From Helicoverpa zea (lineage: Eukaryota; Arthropoda; Insecta; Lepidoptera; Noctuidae): DNA of 64,000 nt. The notes beneath the pieces were generated by a model, which was not told the origin of the DNA, ran no database searches, and worked only from the letters and a program-made list of their open reading frames with translations. The translations under genes were made by a program, and so were the position numbers. Shown piece after piece: positions 1 to 13,300 of the stretch. The stretch lies in NCBI RefSeq assembly GCF_022581195.2, contig NC_061469.1, forward strand, positions 3,596,001-3,660,000. Direction: 5' to 3'. Each line of letters starts with the position of its first letter. The first letter of the stretch is position 1.

Positions 1-1348
1 ATTATAATTTATTCAATAATTATTATTATTCGATTTGATATAGGATATTATTAATTTTGTCGTGTTTCTTTCTATACTGGCGCTAAAAATAATGTAAGTA
101 CAATCGAGAGAAAAAATAGATGAGATATTTTATAAAACAGACTATCTTGCGAAAACCTTGTATTGTAAGAGTATTTAATTGTTCTTAATAAAAGGTTGAA
201 GAATTACTGCTTTTTTTTCCTGACTGTACTCGCATTTTTAAGATGTTATTTTTCATCGAATCCTTGTTTTTAGCACCAATACAACAAGGCATAAATATCA
301 TAGTGGAGTATTGTGACCTATTAATATAGAAGTGAGACATTTTACTACGTAATAGCAGTATATTAACTGGAATCGATATATCAATAATAATATATTACCA
401 TAAATATACATAAGTACCATAGATTTAACAATAATGATAAATAATACTTATTAGTAACTGACACTTGAAGCAAACTCCGACGTTCCAACCTCTTTAATTT
501 GTCTTTGGTTAGCCATAGATGCAAGAACATTTGGAATGTATTTTTTTTTTTATTTAAAATATGGCTTTAATTTGTCAAATATTTATATCGACGTTTGCTT
601 CAAATATCAGTGTATTTAGCTATACACGAGCGATAGTTTCAACGTAGAAGCATAATTATATTATACAGTTTAACTAAATTGTGCTCGCAAGACGCTTTCT
701 GTCTGTCTCACAGAGGAAATATATTGTTATTAAGCTAAAACTGAGTATTTGTGATTTTTCTATCGACATTTTGACAACACCGTACAACTCCGAGCTTTGA
801 AAATACACTATATTAATATATATAGATAGATAGATAATCAGAAGTCTCTCTAAAGCACGAGATTAATTTTATATTTTTTTAAATAATTACTTTGAGAAAA
901 TATTTGTAATATGGATATCGATAAGTAGTTTAAACTCAGATTCCATACGATAAGAGAAATACGGTGTCGTTAAACCCGGTAGTCAGTAGATAATATATTA
1001 TTTTACTCACACTAAATCACTAGGTCCTCTATGTTGAGTAGAACAAGACGAAAAAGCGCTTAAAATTACAACAAAAATTCACATTACCTATTATCGATAT
1101 TTCTAACTGTCCTAACTACAGCCCAGTTGTAACATCTGTACTAGGAACTAAAAATAACGAACCCCTAATACATTTACACAATCATTAAACCATTTTTAAA
1201 GCAATATTCTTCCCCATAATGACCCAAATATACAAAATAAGTACGGACTCCACTTAGCAAGTACATTTTTATCGATAACTTTTCGTACGTCTCTAGTCCC
1301 TAGTGTTGGGATGTTACTACTAGTGTTGTAGCTTTTGTGTGTGGCCAG
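1..1348. other. AT-rich region downstream of the PLEKHM2-like gene
   Basis: No coding sequence is seen. The stretch lies immediately 3' of the minus-strand stop codon at 1349-1351 and probably holds that gene's 3' UTR. Several TTTATT strings (AATAAA on the minus strand) occur, but none could be chosen as the poly(A) signal by eye. Confidence 0.5.
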
Positions 1349-4300
1349 TTATTGCTGCGGCAGCATGTGTGCCCAGGCGGCCTCGTATTTTGTGTGTGCG
1401 GAGCTGCACGCGGACTTCGTGGCCTCTACCACGCTTAGCGGGAATGGTTCACACTGGGGAAGAAGAGATTTTACTTGCTGTTAGTTTTAATGTGTAAATA
1501 ATATTTGCAAGCCGATCTGTTACCAACGTTGATGCCGGCATAAAATTGGAAACCACTAGCCCAATTAAACAAAGTTAAAAAAAGTTACCTACATGAGTGA
1601 TGGAGTTTTTCAATGAAGGGTGCCTTAAGATGCAAATATTCTTATTTAGTTTGTTTATTTTGCGCTTGGTCAAAATTTAAATTAATTGCTTTGATTTCGT
1701 TTCTTAAACTACCTTTTTTTGAAGAAGAGAAAAGAAGCAAGACATTTATTGAAAAAGAAAATAATCACTTCAGTTCTTAAATATATTGGTAGAGTTGGTT
1801 GAAAGATAATTGTAAAATATTAACTTCTCACCCACGTCCCGTAGGCACTACTGCCTGTACCGGGATAAAATGTAGTCTATGTTTTGTATAGTATTAGGTG
1901 AACTCACAGTGAGTGCGCAGAAGGCCTGCTCGAGCGCGGCGATGAACCGCTCGAGCTCGGCGCTGGAGCCCAGCACCAGCGCCAGCCCCGCGCCGCGCTC
2001 CCGCGCCTCGCACACGCTCCACTCCTATAACAAAAACATAACAATATTCATTCATGACGTGTTTCCTGCACCTCGTGTTGGACGAGAACTTCTGGCCACA
2101 GGACGTGGTGTTCCGTCGCTTCCGCGGATAACTGCCACAGGACCGCACAGTGACATAGTGCTAGTGAAGTGCTACTAACTTAGATACTAACAATTTTGTA
2201 CAATATAATGTGTATGTATGTTAGTCTTTAAGGTATATATCTATGGGCTAATGCAGCCTGAAAACAAAGGTTTTTGATTTCATTACTACATAGCGAAGAT
2301 CAAGAGGACGCCCCAAGACCAGATGGCGCGACGTAGTGTCGAAAGAATACCAGGTGTCCGAGAGCGACGTCACGGATAGAGCAAAGTGGAGAAGAAAAAT
2401 AAGGAAAGTTAACCCCACCACCATGTGGGATACATAGCTGGAAAGAGAGATTACTACATAGCTAGCAACACTTTGGCCATAGAACTGCGGACTGTTTTTG
2501 GGTTCATTTCTGTAGTGAATACATGGATAATCGGAGGTTTTGGGGTTCTCACCAAACAGCACCAATTCTCGTCAGTGTCAGGTATTTTGAACGCCGTCAA
2601 GTTCTTGATGGAGCCGCACGCGAGGATCTCGATGTCCGTCCTCATCTCTTCTATGTATTCTGAAACAAATATACTATGACGTTAGGAAAATAGGATCTAT
2701 ATTAAGTACCTTATATGTGAAGGATTCTGATGTAATAAGATTTTTTATTTACATATTTAACTGCAATACTACATATTTGTTTGTAAGTGGATGGGTGACT
2801 ATCTTTTCATAACGAGTTCCTCCGTGTTTTGGAAGGAACGATAAATTGGTGGGTCTCGGCAGTCATTTGAATATCTTTGGCAGTCGTTAAGAGTAGTCAG
2901 AAGACAGAAAGGCTGACAACCAGTCTTACCATGGAGTTTTGGATCACCCGGGACACTGGGTTCAGGAGATCAGATAGGCATTCGTTTCATGTAATACACT
3001 GGTTCTCAGCTGCAACCGGTTAGACTGGAAGCTGACTCCAACATAGTTGAGAAAACGCTCAGATGACTGCATACTTGTTTTTGGCACTATCAACACATAA
3101 TATACAAATTTCTAAATTCACTTACCTTTAAGCAGCGCATCAGACCCCCTATCCTTCAAATAAGCCGCGGCACCCGTCACGAACGCGAGGTCCAACGTGT
3201 CTCGCACGCTGATGACCTCGTGCGGCGTCACTAGTACCGTGCAGGCGGGCGGCGGGCCTGAACGCTCGCTGCACTTCTTAGCGCCGTCCTTTTCTTCAAG
3301 AGCCTGGGTAAGAGACAAAGTTGATTGTTTAAAAAAAAAATCGTATGAATAAGAAGACATTTTGTTTTATTTAAAGCCCCAGGAACAGTAACAATGTATC
3401 TTATATTATTTTTTATCATTTAATCTAACTTCACCAACTGTAGGCGGCGCGACGCATAATTTGAAGGGGGTGGTGCTTTATATGACATCAGCCGCTTCCA
3501 TAATCAAATAAGACTATAACAAGGACCGATTCTCCCTCACCTGAGCAGCATGTAACAGTAGACTCTGCAGCTACGAGGACGCAGTAGCGTCATCAGGGGC
3601 CGCCAACAGCAGACGGGTGTTGTCAGCTAGTGCGATCTCGAAGCAATGAGTTATTCACCTATGCTATAATAAGGACCTATTCTTCCTCACCTGAGCAGCA
3701 TGCAACAACAGACTCTGCAGCCAGGAGGACGCAGTAGCGTCATCAGGGGCCGCCAACAGTAGACGCGTGTTGTCAGCCAACGCGATCTCGAAGCAATGCG
3801 GCCGCCGCGACGAGTCCACGTGACGACGGACACCGAGCACTGAGCGGAGCGCAATGTTGTTGGGTAGCGGGGTCCCGTCGGGAGAGTGTGGGCCCCAGTG
3901 TAGGACGCCGGCCCTGGAAAAATTAGTTGAAGTTGCTGTAGCGAAGTAGTATTGGCTATGGGTAAACGTGCGCTTAAACTTGAAGACAAATAGGTCGCTA
4001 GAAAATATGTCAATGGGAATTTGGTAATTATCGAAAAAAAAAACAGTAAACATTTTAATATAACCTAAAATGTACGTTTTATGATGACAATTGTCCAGCA
4101 CATGCAGATCACACACCGACATAAGGCAAGTTCATTGGATACCTATGGGTATCTACATAAGAGACACTGCGAATGTGAGCATATACAAACTAGATTAGCG
4201 TTTGCAACCAGTAGTATATAAACTCAGATATATTTAGCATACTTATCACCTTTTCGCATTACCAGAAAATATGAATAGAATACGATAATGTAAAGTAAAC

Positions 4301-7300
4301 AAAGAAGTATTTACTAACCTGAGCAAGAAATAGCAGGGCTCAAACCGGCGACTCCTCTCAGTCCTACACATGAGGTACCCTTCTAGCGGCGGGGCGAAGG
4401 CGCCGGGAGCCTCTATGAGCCTGTCGCCCGCGTCGCCCGAACATACGCGCCCGTAGAATAAAATCTGAGGTATCTAGAATATTTGAATTGAGATTAAGCT
4501 ATAAATCATTGTAGGAACAGGTAGACAATTAAATATAATGCCTGGTATTTTCGTAAACTAACTATATATACTCATATTATATAGCTGAAAGTTTGTATTT
4601 GTGAACTTGAATGCGCTAGTCTTAGAAACAACGGGTTTGTTTTGAAAAAAAAAAATATGTCAGTATTAGATAGCCCATTTTTCAATGGCGGCTATTTAAG
4701 AGTGCACGAAGTAGTTCCCACAGGACATGGGTAAAATCGCGATTAACAGCTATTTATCAATGAACCACCTCTTATTGTTATAGGAAGTCGAGAATTTACA
4801 GTTACATGTACTGAAGTCATAACATTGAAAACTTTAAACCTTGGCAATCAGAGAGGCCACTGTTGACCAAGACTAAAGTTTGCCATTGTAACTAACTTTA
4901 AACAAAATTGCATCTCATAACAAAAAGGTAACCAACACAATTACAATTGTCATTTAGTCAAAATAAATAAGTTTGAGTCTAAACATTCATTCATTGCATG
5001 TATGTATGAAAATATTTTTCTATCAATTGACCTTGAACACAGCATGTAACCAAATCAGTCAATAATCCGCAGTTGACAACACGTTATTAAATAGCTCACA
5101 TGTTGAGATATCAATTTCTATCATAGTAGTATTGTTGTTCGACTTTTAGGGAGGTCACAACAAAATAAAAGTTTATCTATGTAGCCAGATTGTGGCGGGT
5201 CGACAACCTCAAAACTAGGTACAACTTGTTCTCATACGATTATATTGAATTAAGTTTAAGGAATTATCATCTGTCTAGCCTTTTCCCAACTATCTTGGGG
5301 TCGGCTTCCAGTCTCACCCGATGCAGCTGATATACAAGGAGTAAATGCCTACCTATCTGTACTAGTTTAATGGTACCTTCCCAAGATTTATGTTTAAAGA
5401 ATGTCTAGAACGTATAAAAATATGTACTCGGTATTTTATTTTATAGTTCAACTATAAATTGTGAATGGATCGGTATTGACATTTAGCCCCAAATGTCATC
5501 CTATCCCTTTACGACCTTTCAACCAGAGTTTAGTCAACTTAGTGGCTTGGCTACACTTACCCGTTTCTCATGCCTCTTCCTAGCGACCGCGGCAGCCAGC
5601 TCTCTGCAGCCCAGCGGTATCATGGCTGGAGGGCGTTGGATCCTCAGCGGCGAAGTCCTAGCGCTCCATTCGAGGGAGGACGCGAATCGAGCACCTAATG
5701 ATGCTTCTCCCGTGATTATAGAACAGGCTATGTTGCCTGCGATGTCCAGGATTTGGATGTACTGAGCTTCTGGGCCAACCTGTAAAAGAAATATGGGGTT
5801 TTAGAGAAAATTTTATTAATTGCTGGCTAATATATTTGTCGTGTTTAAATTTTTAAGATGTTGATCGAAATGAAACTAGTGAGTGTTTTTGTTTCACGCG
5901 TGGCACTGCAAAAAAGTCAGTTAGACACACTAAATAAAGACGCATTCTAATTTCCCTACTAATTCCGAAAGAATATCTACACAACACAGCGTGAAAGAAT
6001 ATCAAATACTAGCTTCTGTCAGCGGTTTCACCCGCATCCCGTAGGAACCACGGCATGAACCCGGATAAAAAGGAGTCAGTAGCCTTCCTCGATAAATGGG
6101 CTATCTAACACTGAAAGAATTTTTCAAATCGGTCCAGTAGTTCTTGAGATTAGCGCGTTCAAACAAACAAACAAACAAACTCTTCAGCTTTATAATATTA
6201 GTATAGATAGACACATAAGTTCCTTTACGTTCGTATTCATATCCCTATTTATTTGCTTATTCATTATTATTATTTATATCTTATTGCTTATTGCTTATTT
6301 GTTTTCCACAAGTTTTTACAGGTTAAGTTGTTACATTTAGTGTAAAGCTCAGCTAAGCTGGCACAGCAACATTATGCATAGTTCAGTAAACGTTCAATGA
6401 CCCGTTAATATAATGGCTATATTAGCAATAGTATTCCATTTTCAGTTCCAATTCTGTAACTAAGGAACTGCAGTGACGTCACGGGCGTCACTTACACGGA
6501 ACGTGCGGCGCCAAGTGGAGTGATTCATCGTAATTTATGCATCTGTTCAAACCTAACTCTTGGGGGGTCGCGAACTGAGTAACTACTTCGCTTTTCAACT
6601 GTCTAGCCGAAAGTTTTTGAATTGAATATTACTTGAATAACGAAAAATTATTGACATTGGAAAATGTATGTTTTTACATGTACATAAACTGTCTTTATTA
6701 TTTTATTATGTATTGTTAAGTGTGCAATAAAGAATATAATATAATATACATATATTATTAGGTATACATTTTTTTCATTTATTTTCCATGCATCGTGCGC
6801 GTAACAACTACGTCTAACGTTCTCACAAAATAATAACTAAAGTGCGGAAAAAGTGCTTAGTGTTATTTAACTCCTAAAAATTTTTGGTATATATGTGACA
6901 ATGGATGATAAAGCAATATATTTCGAGTGCTAAATACTAATATTAAGAAAATTGTGACTAAAAACATTCGCTTAGTGATTTCGGTGTACCGACACTCTTT
7001 AAAAACATACCTACTCAGTGATACGCGTAAGCGACGCCTATCGCCCGGCGCTTTCGACGTTTTTCTCGCCAGTTTTTGTACGCGGCCGAACTCGGCTCTC
7101 CGTGAGCCTTTATTAGTGTACGGTTTATAAGTGTGCGCCAGCTTATTATTTTGCTTGCTGCTAACTGCTACAAAATATGGCGAAAGTACTTCGATCACCA
7201 CCTAAGCCTTTTTCTTCAAACCCGGATATTTCTACTGCTGATAAAGAAAGCGATCCCTCAAACAGAAAGCGCAAGTATCCGGAGTGTGATCATACTATTC

Positions 7301-10300
7301 TTATTGATAAAATTGAAGATAAATTGATTAAAAAACTTGAAGAATTTAAGGTTGACTTGGATACTAAAATAGATACAATTAACTGCAATATCAAGTCGAT
7401 GAAAATGGACCTTGAAACTTTTATGGATGAAACAAGGAAAGAAATGGATATTTTGCGGTCGGAAAATTTTGTAATTAAGCAGCAGCTATTGGAGTTCTCA
7501 GGTGAAGTTGCCGACTTAAAAAAATCCACAGTTTTCATTTCCGAACAGTACGAGGACAACAAAAAGCAATTGGATAACTTGAAAGATCAGTCACTAAGTC
7601 ACAATATTATATCTACTTTAGAGTTACGAATTGGGGAACTGGAACAGCAAGCCAGAAGTTGTAATCTGGAAATCTCCAATGTTCCTGAGAGACGTGGTGA
7701 AGATCTTATTGGAATTCTTCACGATATTGGCAAATATATTAATTGTTCAATCCCACGTGAAGAGATAGTTTCTGTACACCGTGTTCCACACGCCCTGGCT
7801 AATGAACGACCAAAAAACATTATAGCAAAATTAAAAACACGCACTTTAAGAGATAATGTTATAAGTGCTACTCGCTTGAAGAAAGGTGTTACCTCTATAC
7901 AGCTTGGCATCTCCGGCACATCTCGCTCCATCTTCATCAACGAACACCTTACGCTTAAAAATAAGCAGTTACTGAGGGAGACACGTGAAAAAGCGAAAAA
8001 GTTTAACTACAAATTCGTTTGGGTTAAGCACCACACGATTCTTGTGAGGCAATCAGAAACCTCAGCAACTATAGCCATTAGGTCAACTAATGATTTGCAT
8101 AAAATTAAATAAGGCCAGTACTTGTAAGAATATGTTTGCCACTAATTACCTATTTTATTATTTACTGTAAGATTATTGATAATGGATCACAAAGATCAGG
8201 ATCAGTTAAGTATTTTTTATCAAAATTGTAGAGGGGTACGTACAAAACTAAAAACACTTTACATGAATATCCTGTCAAACTGTTATGATGTGATTGTTTT
8301 GACCGAGACTTGGCTTATTCCCACAATCCATGATGCTGAAGTAATTGACAACCGCTACATTGTTTTCCGCTCTGATCGTGACCGTGCTGCAACTGGTAAA
8401 TCGGATGGGGGGGGCGTTTTAATCGCTGTCCTTCGTAAACTAAACCCGGTAAGTATTCCAATATTCCAATTCAGTAATACGAATACGAGTAGACTGTTTG
8501 ATCTGGTCGCTGTTTCTTTCCCTGGGGCCGATATTTTTAAGCATAATATAATAAGCGTTTCTTATATACCTAATAATTCATCGACGACTGTCTATATGTC
8601 ACATTTCGGATTACTTACTGATATCATCAACTCAATCAGTGTCGATAACATATTGATATTTGGTGACTATAATATACCGGACGCTAACTGGGAGAAGCTC
8701 TGCTCGTCTGATAATTCACTAATTTGTAATGGTACATCTCTTATTTGTGATTCTTTACGAAGTTTTATGACCATGCATGATGCAAAGCAATATAATCATC
8801 TCAAAAATGTGAATAATCGAATTTTGGACCTTCTTATTTCAAATTCTAAGTGTTTCGTCTATGAACCTACTCAATATTTGTTACAAGCCGATACTCACCA
8901 TCCGCCATTTTGTACAATAGTATCATTTTACTCTACAAAAACTCAAATAAAACCTCATAATTCTCCAAAATATAACTTTAGTAAAGCTGACTATACTTCT
9001 ATCAATAACGATATTGGTGATATTGATTGGAACATGCTTTTCTACAATAATTCAGCGGAAGCCTCAGTGGATATCTTCTATTACAATATAAATACCATTA
9101 TTAAAAATCATATCCCTCTTTGTAAACCCAAAACTGCTGGTTTCCCAATTTGGTTCTCCCCATCTCTTATTCGTATTTTCAAATATAAAAAGAAATGTTG
9201 GAATAAATGGAAAAGATACGGAAACATCTCAGATTACGAGACATTTTCCCTATACCGCTCCCGATTTAGTGCAGAATGCGATAAATGTTATAAAAAGTAT
9301 ATAAAAGTGGTGGAAGATAGCATACCTAAAAATATTAAATACTTTTGGTCTTTTATAGCCAACCGCCAGGGAAGATCACGGATACCAGCTCAGATGTCCT
9401 TCAAGGATCAATATTCAAGTGATCCCCATACTATCTGTAACTTTTTCTCCACCTACTTTCAGTCTGTGTATGAGCCCTCAAGCCTTGGGCCTGATTGGTA
9501 CCCAGCATCCGAACAGGATCATGCCAATGATGTTACAGTGGATTCTTTGTACTTTAGTCCTGCGTTAGTTCGTACCCATTTAAAACTGCTGGATGCCACA
9601 AAGGGCCCTGGACCAGATGGTATACCCCCTAGCTTTTTTAAGAACACAGCTGAGACCATATGTGATCCATTACACTTAATTTTCAATAAATGTATTTCTA
9701 CAGGTCAATTTCCCTCTGTATGGAAAAAAGCCAACATAGTTCCTGTTTTTAAAGATGGTTCTAGGCAAGATATTGAAAATTATAGACCCATTTCTATTTT
9801 AAACGCAGTTGCAAAACTGTTTGAAAAGCTAGTCCATTTAAAACTGTACCCTATCATACAACACAATCTTATTCCAGAGCAGCACGGTTTCGTTAAGCAT
9901 AAGTCAACCATCACTAACCTCATGATTTATACCAACTTTTTGTTCAACAATATGGATAGTCGAGCTCAAACAGATGCCATATACACAGATTTTAAAAAAG
10001 CATTTGACAGAGTGGACCATGAATTACTATTAAAAAAAAATCGCTTTTAACGGGATAAGAGGTTGTTTATTGAGATGGTTCTGTTCATATATATCGAATC
10101 GCAGCCAAACAGTTGTCATAAATGGACACAACTCGGACACATTTATGGCGACATCTGGTGTCCCTCAGGGGTCGATTCTTGGGCCGCTAATGTTCATAAT
10201 GTATATTAATGATATTGGCAAATGCTTCAAAAATAGTAATTTTTTATTGTATGCGGACGATCTCAAGATATTCAAAACAATTAAATCTGTTAATGATTGT

Positions 10301-13300
10301 ATTATGTTGCAGGACGATCTGGATCGATTATCTAGTTATTGTGATACAAATAAACTTCAATTAAACATTTCTAAATGTAAATTTATAATTTTTTCTAAAA
10401 ACAAAACTTTAATTAAGTTCAATTACAAACTTTGTCTGGAGAATTTGTTAAAGGAAACCTTTATATGTGACTTAGGCATAATTTTAGATAATAAGCTTCA
10501 CTTGAACTTACATATAGACAAAATCGTGGCAAAAGCATTTAAAATGTATAATTTTGTAATCAGATCTGGTACGGATTTCAAACGACCGCATACATACTTA
10601 TACCTGTTCAATACTCTAATCCGTCCACAGGTGGAATATGGTTGCGTTATATGGGATCCCTACTACGAAAAATATGTTACATCAATTGAAAAAGTTCAAC
10701 GTAAATATTTACGTACTGTACGATATAATTGCCGTCTTAGACCATTATCTTATAACGAATCTCTTAAGGAATTTAAAATGATTGACTTGCAATCTAGACG
10801 TCTACTGCTTCAAGCAATGATGCTTCACGGTTTTATTCATAATAGGTATAATTGCCCTGAAATAATAAATAGCTTGTTTTATATTGTACCCAGAACTGTA
10901 ATCCGTCGAGAGGTTCGCGCTTACCCGCTATTCGCTACTACTACTAGTCGAACGAATGCGGGTCAGCGAGCGCCACTCCGGAGGCTAGTTGAAATTTATA
11001 ACAAAAACTTTCTTAAAATAGACATATTTCACTTATCTTTACAGAAATTTAAGAATGTCATAAAATGTAACCTCAGTTTGGATTAGGCTCGGTTTATATT
11101 GTTTTCATCTTCAAATTCATTAAAATTATAATTTATCTTTTCTCCGTAACTTTGAATGTGCTAAGTTAGTGTAGTGTTAGTGTTAAGTTAGTAGTAATAT
11201 GTGGAAACGTTGTTGATTGTACATTTATACTTTAACTGTAGTAATTTTGTATTTGAAAGATTTGATGTACAATTGTTTGTTTTCCCAAATAAAATAAAAT
11301 AAAAATAAAATACACTTGAAGTATTTCTTCGTTTGTTTGCTAGAACGCGCCAATGCCAGGAAAAACTAGTCCGATTGGAAAGATTCATTCTGTTTTTAGA
11401 TAGCACATTTATCGAGGAAAGCTATAGGCAGCTTTTTGTCCGGGTGAGGGAATTAGTTAAAACTGGACATAGGTAGGCCAAACTGCTCGCGGTTGCTAGT
11501 GAGTCATATACTTAGGCGACACGCGGGTTTAATGCGATCTCTTACAAACAATCTTACAATAACAGGCAATTACTAAATCATTTCCTTTTATGTTCCAAAA
11601 AGTTCGATTTCAGAATAACAATAAGTATCCAGAACGTAAATAAATCACATCATTTAATTACCAAACAATATTTCTTTACAATAACAGGCGACATTTGTTA
11701 ATAATTTACTCTTAATATACTTCAAAGGTTCGCTTTCAGAATAATAATATGCACAGCATTAATGAACCAGGTTCATTAATAACCACGACCCGCATACGTC
11801 CGTGAAAAGTTCGAAGTTGACTTGCATTTTTAAAGGTCTCACGGCTCCTGTCCTAGTTAATGAGTCCGTCGTAAAGTTAGTCCCAGTTTTAAAGGGTTCC
11901 TAAAGTTTGGTATGTGTATAAAACTGTAGCTAATGATTGTAAACCAAATTAATGAGGTCTCGAATGGTCGCCGATACTTATGTAAGTAATGTAATAAGTT
12001 ACGCTAAGAGCAAAACTCGGAGACTACACTGATTCATATGAAACTTAGAGTGCTTATATGGTTCACCGGTGATGGTTAGTGGCTCGGATTCAAGACGTAG
12101 TTCTCTCGGAACGCCGTCAAAACCACGGGAAACAGCTACTTCAAATATCAACAAGTGTAGACACAAGAATCCTATCTACATTCAACATTGTCACGATACA
12201 AACAAAACAATAAAAAGACAATTGATTTACAATTTAATGTGTGCATAATATTCTCATAATAAAGGGCATTGATTTCAATATAATTAACAACGCAACACTC
12301 AACAGAGGTTGGTGTTATTCTGATCAACTATGTCTATGGCCTGATGTCTGGGATTATGATATTGTCGACCCAACTTCGTTATGAATTGCATATAGTCTAT
12401 TTATAACAATGACACATTATTATGTCACACAGTATTTGTATTACTTTTTGGTACAAAAAATCTGTGGTTTTAATTTTGCTTTGTTACTCATCATTATGTA
12501 ACAAAAGGTCAAAGGAGATCGAAAGTATACCAGATGACAATCTAGAAAAAATACAAACAAGTTTTGTAACATAATTGTGTACAAATTCCACTTACCACGA
12601 TAGCGTCAAGTTCGTTATGCGGCAGCCGGCACAGCATGTCATACTCCGTACCCCCAGGCTTCACGCTCGCCACATACAGAGCGTAGTCAGTGATGAACAC
12701 CAACAGAGGCGTCCACGACCCATCCTCCATACTGTAGGGCGACTTCACTTTCATCATCTGTAACAACACACTCCATTAAGGTCGAAAGAAAAAGTACATT
12801 TAAATGTAAACAAGCCTTTGACCTTTCAATCAAATTAGTGGATTAAAATCGTTTTCAAAACTTTTTCGCTAAATTAGTACCTTGTACAAAACATCGCGTA
12901 ATCAAGGTCGTATTACGGTGAACGAAATTGCCGTGCGATTTAGTAATCAAACATAATTACCCTATTTAAAGTTTCGTTTGGGTACGAAAATATTTGTAGT
13001 CGGAGCTTTTCATTACACTCAATGGCCACGTTATCTTCGAAACTATCGAAGTAGGACGGCTCGTCAGCCGTCAGCAGCCGCACAGAGAGCCTTTTGTTCT
13101 CTATCACCTCTTTGTCTATGAGCCTCGACATCCGATCAGCCGACACGTGGAATGTATCAGAAACCTCCTTCAATGGGAGTATTATGCTCGGAAAGTGTTT
13201 CTCCATTCGAAGTTTAAATTGAAAGAACTTATTGTTCTTTATTTTGAGTTCAAGGTCTTTCCTTTGACACACATTCTTCAGGTATCGGTTCAATAACGCC

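Larger units (their letters stand above)
6900..11311 (+). mobile_element. Nearly full-length non-LTR retrotransposon (LINE, Jockey/CR1-like)
   Basis: Two-ORF LINE in intron 2 of the PLEKHM2-like gene, opposite in orientation to the host gene. ORF1 (7177-8112) is intact; ORF2 (8182-11086) has an APE endonuclease and reverse transcriptase and is broken only at a nine-A run (10032-10040). The 3' end is an AAATAAAAT-type simple-sequence tail near 11285-11311. The 5' limit is approximate because no target-site duplication could be fixed by eye. The clade is not settled; Jockey/CR1/Daphne-like groups are all possible. Confidence 0.85.

Noticed and set aside
3231..4013. Alternative minus-strand frames across PLEKHM2-like exons 5 and 6
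   Set aside because: Exon phase joins and PH-domain similarity fix the other frame.
5493..5765. Plus-strand 90-codon ORF
   Set aside because: Shadow of PLEKHM2-like exon 3 (5779-5561) on the other strand, which has both splice sites and the correct phase.
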